From Spirochaetaceae bacterium (lineage in GTDB: Bacteria; Spirochaetota; Spirochaetia; SZUA-6; Bin103), in NCBI GenBank assembly GCA_028820215.1, contig JAPPKD010000122.1, positions 1 to 64,000 of the forward strand: a stretch of DNA of 64,000 nucleotides, in the 5' to 3' direction. Positions 35,372 through 43,227 of this stretch are shown piece by piece. Positions within the stretch are counted from its first letter, which is position 1; each line of letters starts with the position of its first letter. Below the pieces are notes generated by a model, which worked only from the letters and a program-made list of their open reading frames with translations, was not told where the DNA came from and did no database searches. The position numbers were made by a program, and so were the translations under genes.

Positions 35372-36279
35372 GTCCAGCGCCCGCCGCCGCCGGCGACGTG
35401 CGGCTGGCGAAGTTCGATCCGCTTTCGCGGGTGCTGTTCTTCGACGACTTCGACGAGGGCATCAACGGCTGGTGCGAGCTGGTCGGCAACCACGACAACA
35501 ACCTCGACAACATCCGCCCACTGGTGCGCGATTTGCGGCCGGCACAGCTCTCCACCTGCACCTTCTTCGACATTGGCACGCACGGCAGCTTCGACGGGGT
35601 CTACTCGCTGAAGCTGGCCACCCGGCCTCGCGTCAACCACATGAACCAGCTCATCAAGCGCGTCAGCTACGTGCGGCGCGGGCTGGTGCGGCTGGAGACG
35701 TGGTTCACCTACAAGGCGGAGACGGTGTTCGACCCGTCGCCCACCAGCCCGAAGCAGTGGGACGGCAACTACCACCCGGTGGAGGCGATGTTCGGCGACT
35801 TCTGCTTCAGCAACGACGTCAACGACGGCCCGGACGGCAAGCGCCACCACTGCGCGCTGCGCTACGTCAACACCGACTTCGAGGGCAACTTCGTCCGCAA
35901 GTGGATGTACAAGACTTCCCTGCAGGTGACCACCAAGATGCAGCTCGCCGGCATGCCGACGCCGACCGACTATCACACCGTGCAACCCGACGACTGGGGG
36001 GAGGTGCCCGGCGGCGCGTTCTCCCTCTGCCACAACGAGGTGCCGACCAAGATCAACTGGAACTACCTGAGCTGGACCTTCGACACCGACGCGCGCCGCA
36101 ACGTGGAGCTGCGCGTGAACGACCGGACGATGGACCTGCGCGATCTGCCCGTGCCCGTGTACGACCACGAGTACTACGGCTGCGACCGCCTGCTGAACTT
36201 CTGCATCGACGTGCGCACGCACCTGCCGGTGCGCAACTTCCTGTTCCTGGACTCGGTCCTGGTCAGCGTGGACTGGTGA
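35359..36279 (+). CDS. Uncharacterised beta-rich protein, probable jelly-roll fold
   Basis: This is a 306-residue protein. It starts at ATG 35359, overlapping the end of the PL22-like gene by 13 bp; GTG 35368 is an alternative. Blocks include VLFFDDFDEGINGWCELVGN, LKLATRPRVNHMNQLIKRVS, WFTYKAETVFDPSPTSPKQWDG and RNVELRVNDRTMDL. The opening FDDFDEG..GW is typical of concanavalin/LamG-like carbohydrate-binding or lyase folds. I do not recognise a characterised family. No signal peptide, so it would act inside the cell. It is translationally coupled to the PL22-like enzyme and one base from the next small gene, implying a joint role in the same pathway. Confidence 0.7.
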   Translation: MDDVSPAPAAAGDVRLAKFDPLSRVLFFDDFDEGINGWCELVGNHDNNLDNIRPLVRDLRPAQLSTCTFFDIGTHGSFDGVYSLKLATRPRVNHMNQLIKRVSYVRRGLVRLETWFTYKAETVFDPSPTSPKQWDGNYHPVEAMFGDFCFSNDVNDGPDGKRHHCALRYVNTDFEGNFVRKWMYKTSLQVTTKMQLAGMPTPTDYHTVQPDDWGEVPGGAFSLCHNEVPTKINWNYLSWTFDTDARRNVELRVNDRTMDLRDLPVPVYDHEYYGCDRLLNFCIDVRTHLPVRNFLFLDSVLVSVDW

Positions 36280-36280
36280 G

Positions 36281-36616
36281 ATGCTGCGCCGTTTTCATAC
36301 CGCCGTCCTGGAGAAGAACGAGACCTACGGTAAGGCGTTCGACACCGAGCCCATGGAATGTGGCTGGGCGAGCGAGGCGACCTGGTTCCTGCGGGTCGCG
36401 GAGCTGGATGCCGGCACCACGTTTCGGGTGCAGGCGCAGGTGTCCCCGGACGGCCTCGGCTGGTGCGACAAGGAGGGGGTGGCGCTGGCGGTCCCCGGTA
36501 TCGGGCTCCACCAGTTGGAGGTCCGCCACTTCGGCGGCTGGCTGCGGCTGCGCTGCGACGTGCGCGGCGACGCGCCGCGCGTGAAGCTCACGGTCTACCT
36601 GGCGCTCAAGGAGTAG
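36281..36616 (+). CDS. Uncharacterised small beta-sandwich-like protein
   Basis: This is a 111-residue protein starting one base after the previous stop (TGA-G-ATG), so it is almost certainly co-translated with it. It is rich in alternating hydrophobic strands (TWFLRVAELDAGTTFRVQAQ, HQLEVRHFGGWLRLRCDVRG, RVKLTVYLALKE), suggesting a small beta-sandwich. No signal peptide and no known motif. The companion of 35359 may be a subunit or accessory domain. The family is unrecognised. Confidence 0.65.
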   Translation: MLRRFHTAVLEKNETYGKAFDTEPMECGWASEATWFLRVAELDAGTTFRVQAQVSPDGLGWCDKEGVALAVPGIGLHQLEVRHFGGWLRLRCDVRGDAPRVKLTVYLALKE

Positions 36617-36731
36617 TTCGCGTGAGGCCGCCGGCGGGTTGACGCTGCACGCAGCCCAGCAACACACTCCGAATTCGTTCGTCCTGGATTCGTGGCGCTG
36701 TCGCATTCCCCTGAACACGGAGGCAACGGAA

Positions 36732-38222
36732 ATGTCCGATGCAACATGCACGAGCGACTGGCAGGAACGGCATGTGGAGACCGGATTCTATCCGCCGGTG
36801 ACCTATCTTCTGATCGACGACCTGCACATTCGCAGGATGGAGGGCGTGCAGCGCGCGCTGTGCGAGCCGCAGAAGCATCCAGAGCCTGTCGTCCAGGCCC
36901 GGAAGCCTTGGGAAGGAGAGGGCGTGTGGATGCACAACGGGTGGCTTTACGACCGCGATGAAAAGGTATTCAAGCTGTGGTACCACTGTCACGACCCCAG
37001 CTTCTACGACGAATACCCGGACCTGGGGTGGAACTATCGCCGCGCCTACGCGGTTTCGGCAGACGCGCTGACCTGGGAAAAGCCGGAGCTGGGTGTCGTA
37101 CGGTGGCAGGGAAGCACCCGCAACAACCTGGTGGACTTTCCTCCGGCCGGCGGTGACGGCCCGAACGCCAACGTGTTCAAGAATCCGCGGGACGGCGATC
37201 CCAACCGCCGCTACCTGTCCTTGAGTTCGGAACGCCACCCCCGCGAACCGGGCGAAAAAGCCATCACGTGGCCGGGCGGTCCGGATCCGAAAGACGATCC
37301 CAACGGGCGCGGCTTTTACCTCTGCGACTCGCCAGACGGCTTTACCTGGACCCGGCGGCCGCGACCCATCATGAGCCACGCGCTGTGCATGGACGGGCCT
37401 ACCGTTCACGGGTTCGACGAAGACCTGAACGCGTGGATACTGTGGTGGCGTCCGCGCATCGGACCGAAATTCCGAACCATGGGCATCAGCATCGCACGCG
37501 ATCTTGAGAAGATCCCGTACCCGCAGATGGCGCTGGTGCCCGACGAAGAGGATGCGCCCGGCACCGAGTTTGACCGTTGCGCATCGATCAAGGTTTCGGG
37601 CGGATACGTCGCGCTGGTGCGCACTCTGTTTCCCGAATACAATCGCCGCGAATCGAGGGATTTTCGGCACATCCACTGCCAACTGGCTTTCAGCCGGGAT
37701 GCACGCACATGGAGTCGGCCGGCCGGTCGCCAGTCCATGTTGACCGTCGGCGAACCGGGCACCTGGGACGAACTGCTCATCACGCCGGCAAACCCGATCC
37801 AGGTCGGTGACGACATCTACATTCTGTATCAAGCGGGTCGCGGCGAGACGCAGCGTGGGATCGGATTGGCCACACTCAAACGCGATCGCTGGGCAGCGAT
37901 CGAACCGGTCCACATCCATGGGGTGTTGAGAACCCACCCGATCAGTTGGGCCAGTCGTCAGCTGCGTATCAACGCCGACGCCACTGGCGGTTCGATTCGT
38001 GCCGAGCTTCTGGATGTTGCAGACAAACCCGTTCCAGGCTTCACGATGGGCGATTGCGATCCGGTCAGCGGCGACAGCCTCGACCACACGATGAGTTGGG
38101 GAGGGAAATCTCAGCTTCCGGACGATGTGATTGGCGCCGCGTACCTGGAAGGGACGCCGGGTCGAGTCATGTCGATTCGATTCGACATCGATCGTGCCAG
38201 GTTGTTCTCGTTTTCGTGCTGA
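36732..38222 (+). CDS. Five-bladed beta-propeller glycosidase-like protein, paralogue of 26744
   Basis: This is a 496-residue protein. YLLIDDLHIRRMEGVQRAL parallels FLDDLHVARMDGLHRV of the other copy, and RQLRINADATGGSIRAELLD parallels its C-terminal sandwich. Internal propeller blocks: RRAYAVSADALTWEKPELG, FYLCDSPDGFTWTRRPRP and FRTMGISIARDLEKIPY. GGAGG ahead of ATG 36732 sets the start. Base composition is lower in GC than the neighbouring genes. It ends six bases before the break point of a rhamnulokinase remnant on the opposite strand, so its insertion or a deletion may have destroyed that gene. Confidence 0.78.
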   Translation: MSDATCTSDWQERHVETGFYPPVTYLLIDDLHIRRMEGVQRALCEPQKHPEPVVQARKPWEGEGVWMHNGWLYDRDEKVFKLWYHCHDPSFYDEYPDLGWNYRRAYAVSADALTWEKPELGVVRWQGSTRNNLVDFPPAGGDGPNANVFKNPRDGDPNRRYLSLSSERHPREPGEKAITWPGGPDPKDDPNGRGFYLCDSPDGFTWTRRPRPIMSHALCMDGPTVHGFDEDLNAWILWWRPRIGPKFRTMGISIARDLEKIPYPQMALVPDEEDAPGTEFDRCASIKVSGGYVALVRTLFPEYNRRESRDFRHIHCQLAFSRDARTWSRPAGRQSMLTVGEPGTWDELLITPANPIQVGDDIYILYQAGRGETQRGIGLATLKRDRWAAIEPVHIHGVLRTHPISWASRQLRINADATGGSIRAELLDVADKPVPGFTMGDCDPVSGDSLDHTMSWGGKSQLPDDVIGAAYLEGTPGRVMSIRFDIDRARLFSFSC

Positions 38223-38227
38223 AACAC

Positions 38228-38379
38228 TGCAGGTCCCAGGTGAGCCGCTCGCCTTGCTCCCGCAGCGGCGTTGGAAACCGGTGCACCTCCTCTACCTGCA
38301 GCCGGACGTCGGCGAGGGTGCCCAGCATCGCGCGGCCGCTGCCTGCGCCCAGATCGAACGCCAGGTGGGTACTTGCCAT
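38228..38379 (-). pseudogene. rhaB: 5' remnant of a rhamnulokinase-like (FGGY) gene
   Basis: The minus strand from ATG 38379 reads MASTHLAFDLGAGSGRAMLG, then VEEVHRFPTP and RLTWDLQ. This is the start of an L-rhamnulokinase-type sugar kinase: the D-L-G-A-x-S-G-R phosphate loop, the E-V/I-H-R-F segment and the T-W-D strand. Similarity stops near 38228, right beside the stop of the propeller gene at 38222; after that the frame is meaningless and ends at 38167. Only about 50 of the usual ~480 residues remain. It is divergent from the SDR at 38424, a plausible original partner in deoxy-sugar metabolism. Confidence 0.75.
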
Positions 38380-38423
38380 CGGAGACGCTGGCCTCGAGGG
38401 TACCGTGCGGGAGAGTATCCGGC

Positions 38424-39206
38424 ATGGCGATCGACAGCAGAAGACGTCGCGCGGCGGCCGTCACCGGCGGGGCGGCCGGCATCGGCCTGGCGACCTGCCG
38501 GGAATTCCTGTGTCGAGGCATGGCCGTGGCGATCGTGGACCGCGACGCGGAGGCGGCTGGACGGACAGCGGAGGAGTTGCGGGCCACGGTGGCCGACAGT
38601 TCCCAGCAGGTGATCCCGGCGACGGCCGACGTGCGCGACAGCGCGGCGGTGGACGCTGCCATCGCGGCGGCGGTCGACGAGCTTGGCGGACTGGACGTGC
38701 TGGTCAACTGCGCCGGCATCACCGACCGGGCGCCCGCGGCGGAGATGACCGACGCGTCCTGGACCCGCATGCTGGACGTCCACATGTCGGGCACGTTCCG
38801 GTGCTGCCGGGCCGCGTTCGCGGCGCTGCGCGATTCCGACACTGCGGCGATCGTCAACATGTCCTCGGTCGGCGCCCACCTGGGGTTCCCGCTGCGCGCC
38901 TCCTATTGTGCGGCCAAGAGCGGCATCGAGGCGCTCACGCGCACGCTGGCGGTGGAGTGGGCCGCGCACGGCATCCGCGTCAACGCCGTGGCGCCGACCT
39001 GGGTGCGCACCTTCATCCTGGAGGACGCAGTGGCCAGGGGCGTGCTGGACGAGGCCAAGATCGAGTCGATCACGCCGCTCGGCGGGGTGGTCGAACCGTT
39101 CGAGGTGGCCAAGGCGATCGCCTTTCTGGCCTCGGCCGACGCCCGCATGATCACCGGGCAGTCGCTGGTGATCGACGGCGGCCTCGTGATCAACCCCCAC
39201 GTCTGA
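38424..39206 (+). CDS. Short-chain dehydrogenase/reductase (SDR), classical type
   Basis: The protein has 260 residues. AAAVTGGAAGIGLAT holds TGGAAGIG (14-21), NCAGIT is the structural NAG variant, IVNMSSVGA gives the catalytic Ser near 147 and Y161-C-A-A-K165 the catalytic pair. VNAVAPTWVRTFI and the C-terminal DGGLVI complete a classical SDR. Members next to sugar kinases often oxidise L-fucose, L-rhamnose or similar sugars. I chose ATG 38424; upstream in-frame sequence overlaps the rhaB remnant. It is convergent with the VapBC-type pair. Confidence 0.9.
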   Translation: MAIDSRRRRAAAVTGGAAGIGLATCREFLCRGMAVAIVDRDAEAAGRTAEELRATVADSSQQVIPATADVRDSAAVDAAIAAAVDELGGLDVLVNCAGITDRAPAAEMTDASWTRMLDVHMSGTFRCCRAAFAALRDSDTAAIVNMSSVGAHLGFPLRASYCAAKSGIEALTRTLAVEWAAHGIRVNAVAPTWVRTFILEDAVARGVLDEAKIESITPLGGVVEPFEVAKAIAFLASADARMITGQSLVIDGGLVINPHV

Positions 39207-39224
39207 GCCGCCCCCGGCGGCGGC

Positions 39225-39620
39225 TCATCCGATGACCTGCACGTCGGCGCGATGGCCGTGAGCCGTGGCAAGACGGCTGTCGGCGGTCAGCAGCGGCGCG
39301 TCCAGCGTCTCGGCCAACGCGACGTAGAGCGCGTCGTATGCGCCGACGCTGTGGCGCAGTTCCCAGACCCGGCCCAGAAGCGGCCGGTGGTCGTGCCGAT
39401 GGATGATGAGGTCGCGCAGGATGCTCATCATCTCCGCGCCGCGCTCCGTGTCGATGTCCTCCGCGAGCGTATACCTGCGCACCACGTGCGCCACCTCCGC
39501 ATCCAGGAGATGGGGGCTGTGCACGGTCGAAGTCGTGGTCTGGACGTAAGGTGTGATTCGAACCCCCGCCACGGTGTGCAGGAGCATCTCCACGATCGCC
39601 GACGCATCGACGACGATCAC
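39225..39620 (-). CDS. vapC: VapC-like PIN-domain toxin
   Basis: This 131-residue PIN ribonuclease has the four acidic residues D5 (VVDASAIV), E42 (LLDAEV), D96 (AYDALYVALAE) and D114 (LLTADSRLA). VapC toxins cleave tRNA or rRNA. The GTG at 39620 overlaps the antitoxin stop (GTGA). The protein appears intact and is about the usual length. Confidence 0.92.
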   Translation of the reverse strand: MIVVDASAIVEMLLHTVAGVRITPYVQTTTSTVHSPHLLDAEVAHVVRRYTLAEDIDTERGAEMMSILRDLIIHRHDHRPLLGRVWELRHSVGAYDALYVALAETLDAPLLTADSRLATAHGHRADVQVIG

Positions 39621-39847
39621 CGTTCGTCACGCGTCCGCTGCAATGCCTCGACCACACTCTCTCGCGGCGTGACCGGCTTCAGTCGCTCGATCCGTGCCGT
39701 CAGTTCCTGTGGCGTGGGCACCGATGCCTGGACGGTTATCTGTTCGAGGAGGTAGGCGGAGAGTGACATGCCGGCCATCGCCGCGCGTGCCTTGAGCTTG
39801 CGGTGAAGAGGTTCGGGCACGTTACGGATCTGGATCATCTTGTGCAT
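39617..39847 (-). CDS. Antitoxin of the PIN pair, ribbon-helix-helix/FitA type
   Basis: The protein has 76 residues. MIQIRNVPEPLHRKLKARAAMAGMSLSAYLLEQI is the ribbon-helix-helix DNA-binding segment of FitA/VapB-type antitoxins (RNVPxxLHxxLKxRA...SLSxYL). The C-terminal tail (TPRESVVEALQRTRDER) would wrap around the toxin. ATG 39847 fits the upstream promoter; ATG 39838 is also possible. It overlaps the toxin by 4 bp. An 8-3-8 palindrome inside its promoter is a good candidate for its own operator. Confidence 0.9.
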   Translation of the reverse strand: MHKMIQIRNVPEPLHRKLKARAAMAGMSLSAYLLEQITVQASVPTPQELTARIERLKPVTPRESVVEALQRTRDER

Positions 39848-39853
39848 GCGACT

Positions 39854-39882
39854 AGCATGTGGACATGTGATACACATGTCAA
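39854..39882 (-). promoter_or_regulatory. vapBC promoter with palindromic operator
   Basis: On the minus strand a perfect -35 TTGACA (39877-39882) and a weak -10 CATGCT (39854-39859) are 17 bp apart, the -10 ending six bases before ATG 39847. Between and overlapping them lies GACATGTG-TAT-CACATGTC (39862-39880), a perfect 8-bp inverted repeat. RHH antitoxins bind such sites, so autorepression is likely. Confidence 0.7.
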
Positions 39883-39946
39883 AGCCAGAGAATCAGTCCC
39901 GCCGCACACCGACCGGCGATCTCTGGCGGCATGCGGGGAGGTCGCG

Positions 39947-39952
39947 TACAGT
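39947..39952 (+). promoter_or_regulatory. Candidate -10 hexamer (leaderless) for sialidase-like gene
   Basis: TACAGT ends six bases before ATG 39959, the same spacing as at 1036. The region between it and the VapBC-type promoter is a divergent promoter area of about 110 bp. Confidence 0.35.
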
Positions 39953-39958
39953 GAAGCG

Positions 39959-41194
39959 ATGAAGATTGCCTCGAAAGAGGTATTCGTACCGTCCCCGGGC
40001 GCCGGCGTCGGGGTGGCAGGCGGTGCCTACTACACGCGCGCCACAGGCCACGAGCTGGTGAGCATCCACACCCATCACTCCCGCTCCGACACCGCGGATG
40101 TCGCCCTGTACCGCCGTTCCGACGACGGCGGGGCCACTTGGGGACCGGTGAGCGAGGTGGCGACCGGCGGACCGCGCGCCGGCGGCATGTGGCGGCGGTA
40201 TCCCCGGGCCGGGCACGTGGATGCCGCCACCGACCGGTACGTCACCCTGCGCGTCCAGGGGGTGTTGCCCACCGACGAGCCGCTGGAGGGGATGCGGCAG
40301 TGGCAACTCCACTACGCCGTGTCGGCAGACGGCGGGCGAACCGATCTGGTCGACGAGCCGGTGGTGCACGACGGCCGCGACCGGGACGGCGTGCCGTTCG
40401 ACGCCGAGCACCCGCTGCCGGGCGTGTGGCGCGGCCGGAACGGGGTGATGCTGGGTGACCTGACCTGTCTGCCGCTCACGCTGCGCGGTGGAAGCGACGC
40501 AGGCGACATCCTGGTGCCGTGCCAGATCTGCCCGGTGGGACCCGACGGCACCTACCACAACAAGGGGGGCGACTACACCTTCCACGACTCGGCGGTGCTG
40601 CACGGACGCTGGGTGGATGGCGGGCCGCGCCTGCGGTGGCGGCTGTCGGAGCGCGTCATCGGCGATCCGGAGCGCTCCACGCGCGGGTTCCTGGAAGGGA
40701 CCATCGCCGAGCTGGCTCCCGGGCGCGTGCTGATGGTGATGCGCGGCTCCAACGAGGTGCGGCCGGAGCTGCCGGGCTATCGCTGGTACGCGATCTCCGA
40801 GGACTGCGGCTGGACCTTCACCGACGCGCAACCGTGGACGGACACGGCAGGCCGGCCGCTGCACTCGCCCAGCTCCTGCTCGCAACTGCTCGACCACTCG
40901 GACGGGCGGCTGTTCTGGATCGGCAACCTGTGCAAGGGCAACCCGCGCGGCAACAGCCCGCGCTACCCGATCGTGATCGCGGAGGTGGAGCGCGACAGCG
41001 GCCTGCTCGATCGGGACACGCTCATGGTGATCGACGGCCGCCAGCCGGGCGAGTCCGAGCGCCTCACGCTCTCCAACTTCTACGCGCGCGAGGAGCGGGG
41101 CTCGGGTGACATCCTGCTCTACCTGCCGCGCTACTTTGCGCGGGAGAGATCCTTCACGGCCGACAACATGGTGTACCGGATCGCGGTGGACTGA
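39959..41194 (+). CDS. Sialidase-like (BNR) six-bladed beta-propeller protein
   Basis: This 411-residue, single-propeller protein has Asp boxes RRSDDGGATWGPV and SEDCGWTFTDAQ and blade ends such as LPGYRWYAISEDCG and SYFAR-like tails. It lacks a signal peptide. I cannot identify a full arginine triad, so true sialidase activity is uncertain. ATG 39959 follows a leaderless-type -10. It begins a three-gene plus-strand cluster with two heparinase-like lyases, 19 bp ahead of the first. Confidence 0.78.
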   Translation: MKIASKEVFVPSPGAGVGVAGGAYYTRATGHELVSIHTHHSRSDTADVALYRRSDDGGATWGPVSEVATGGPRAGGMWRRYPRAGHVDAATDRYVTLRVQGVLPTDEPLEGMRQWQLHYAVSADGGRTDLVDEPVVHDGRDRDGVPFDAEHPLPGVWRGRNGVMLGDLTCLPLTLRGGSDAGDILVPCQICPVGPDGTYHNKGGDYTFHDSAVLHGRWVDGGPRLRWRLSERVIGDPERSTRGFLEGTIAELAPGRVLMVMRGSNEVRPELPGYRWYAISEDCGWTFTDAQPWTDTAGRPLHSPSSCSQLLDHSDGRLFWIGNLCKGNPRGNSPRYPIVIAEVERDSGLLDRDTLMVIDGRQPGESERLTLSNFYAREERGSGDILLYLPRYFARERSFTADNMVYRIAVD

Positions 41195-41213
41195 TCCGAT
41201 GTGTGCCGAACGG

Positions 41214-43208
41214 ATGAGCCCCGAGCACCCACGGCTGCACGTGACGGCCGGCTCCTACCCGGGACTGCTGTCGCGGGACGAGTTGCGGCGCGGCGTGACC
41301 GACGGGCCGGGGCGCGAGCTCTGGCACACGCTGCAGGGCGAGGTCGAGCGCCGAGCGGCACAGCCTCCGTACGATCCCGGCACGCCCCTGCCGGGACGGC
41401 AGGCCGGGGCCGCGGAGCGGCATGAGAATGACTACCCCCTGTCCGAGGCCGCGCTCCAGCGGGTCACCGACGCGGCGTTGGCCTGGCTGATAGACGAGCG
41501 CGCGGCGCACCGCGACGACGCCCTGCGGCAGCTCGAATGGATGTTCGACCCGGAGCCCTGGCCGGAGTGGCGCCACCCCGTGAACGCCGAGCGCGGCGTG
41601 GTCGCCGACCACCGCATCGGCTCGCACCTGCGCCAGCTTTCGATTGCCTACGACTGGCTCCATCCGGCGCTGCGGCCCGATCAGCGCGCCTGGCTGCTCG
41701 CCGGCATCCGCGAGCGGGCGCTGCAGCCGGTGCTGGACAGCCGCACGCGCGATGCGCACTGGGGCAACTACAACAACTGGACCGGCGTGATCGCTGCCGG
41801 CATGGGCACCGCCGGCCTTGCCATGGAAGGCGAGATCGACGAGGCCGGTGAGCTGATCGAGGCCGCCATCGCCTACCAGCGCACCTACCTGAACACCCTC
41901 GGACCGGACGGCGAGTTCAACGAGTCGCCGGGATACGCCGCGTCGGTGCTCACCGCGATCCGCTTCTTCGAGGCGCTGCGCTATCACCGGGGGCGGCGCG
42001 CCGACGGCGAAGCGGGACTCGATGCGGAGCTGCGCGAACGGGTCGGCCGGTTCGGCCGCTGGTACGCCTACCACGTGATACTGCCGCGCGGGGTCGTGCC
42101 GTTCGGGGACGGCAATCCCGATGCGCGGCCGAACGCGGTGCAGATCGGGGTGATCGCCGAGCTGTGCGACGACCCGGTGCTGCGCTGGTTCTATCGCCGC
42201 CTGCAGCCGGTCAACGGCTACCCGAACCTGGCGCTGGAGCTGCTGACCGTGGCCCGCTCAGGAGAGGTGCAGGAGCCCGCCGGGCGGTGGCCGCTGGCGA
42301 TGGCCTGGGACGCCTACGGCAAGAGCGTGATCAGCCGCTCCGACTGGGACCCCGCGGGGGCCGCCTGCCTGGTGTCCGCCAAGGCCGCCCACGGCTGGGA
42401 GGCGATGCGGGCGCGCGGCGAGACCTCCTCCTATCACATGGACTACGACGCCGGTCAGGTCTGCATCGCCTCCGGGAGCGAGCACCTGATCGTCGACCTG
42501 GGCTCCAGCGGCGGCTACGCGTCCTGGGGCGAGCGCGGGCGGTACTACGGCAAGGGGACCGCCGGCCACAACGTGCTGATGCTCGACGGCGCCACGACGC
42601 GGGAGCTGGGCGATCCGGTGCCGGAGATGACCGCGGCCGACTGCGATCCGGCGCGGGGCGCGTGGAGCCGGTTCGACCTGACCGGCATCTACGATGGCGC
42701 TGCGAGCGTCGTGCGCACGCTCGTGCACCTGTTGCCCGGCACGGTGGTCGTGCTGGACGAAGCGGTCCTGGACGAAGAACGCGACGTATCGCTCCGCTGG
42801 CACACCGCCCACCCGTGCGAGCCGGAAGCGGACGGGAGCTTCGTCGTCAACGGCCGGAAGGCGAGTGCGACCGGCCGGATGGTGAGCTTGGCGGGCGAGG
42901 CCGCCTTCACCGCGGCGCGCCACCGGTACCACCCGCCGTACGACCGCGACTACTACGGCACGAAGTTCGAGGACGGCCACCCCTACGTCGAGGCGTCCCT
43001 GCATGCCGACCGCGTGGTGCTGCTGACGCTGTTCTCCGTGGTCGCCGGCCGTCCGGGAGACGCGTGCCGTTGGCGGCAGGAAGCCGAAGGGTGGGCGATC
43101 GGCACGGGACCGGACCGGGTCAGCGTGGTGATCGGCCGGGAGACGCTCGACGTCACCGGCGGCGCCGGCGCCCGCTGGCGCGTACCGCGAACCGCCCGCG
43201 CGTCCTGA
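41214..43208 (+). CDS. Heparinase II/III-family polysaccharide lyase-like protein, tandem copy 1
   Basis: This 664-residue protein has an N-terminal alpha-helical toroid (DALRQLEWMFDPEPWPEWRHP, YDWLHPALRPDQRAWL, NYNNWTGVIAAGMG) and a C-terminal beta-sandwich of the heparinase II/III type. SYHMDYDAGQVCIASGSEHL (about 405-425) holds the His/Asp region that binds uronate in the family. No signal peptide is visible, so it may act on imported oligosaccharides. ATG 41214 is matched to copy 2; ATG 41199 adds five residues. Bases 42279-42613 are identical to copy 2, while flanks differ by scattered synonymous changes. Confidence 0.85.
   Translation: MSPEHPRLHVTAGSYPGLLSRDELRRGVTDGPGRELWHTLQGEVERRAAQPPYDPGTPLPGRQAGAAERHENDYPLSEAALQRVTDAALAWLIDERAAHRDDALRQLEWMFDPEPWPEWRHPVNAERGVVADHRIGSHLRQLSIAYDWLHPALRPDQRAWLLAGIRERALQPVLDSRTRDAHWGNYNNWTGVIAAGMGTAGLAMEGEIDEAGELIEAAIAYQRTYLNTLGPDGEFNESPGYAASVLTAIRFFEALRYHRGRRADGEAGLDAELRERVGRFGRWYAYHVILPRGVVPFGDGNPDARPNAVQIGVIAELCDDPVLRWFYRRLQPVNGYPNLALELLTVARSGEVQEPAGRWPLAMAWDAYGKSVISRSDWDPAGAACLVSAKAAHGWEAMRARGETSSYHMDYDAGQVCIASGSEHLIVDLGSSGGYASWGERGRYYGKGTAGHNVLMLDGATTRELGDPVPEMTAADCDPARGAWSRFDLTGIYDGAASVVRTLVHLLPGTVVVLDEAVLDEERDVSLRWHTAHPCEPEADGSFVVNGRKASATGRMVSLAGEAAFTAARHRYHPPYDRDYYGTKFEDGHPYVEASLHADRVVLLTLFSVVAGRPGDACRWRQEAEGWAIGTGPDRVSVVIGRETLDVTGGAGARWRVPRTARAS
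42279..42613. repeat. 335-bp identical tract shared by tandem lyases (copy in gene 1)
   Basis: By direct comparison this block is identical base for base to 44293-44627, 2,014 bp downstream. Both ends break into ordinary divergence. It codes for the catalytic-region segment from GRWPLAMAWDAYG to TTRELGD. Perfect identity including third codon positions points to gene conversion. Confidence 0.85.
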
Positions 43209-43227
43209 TCCGGACAGGGTGGAACGG

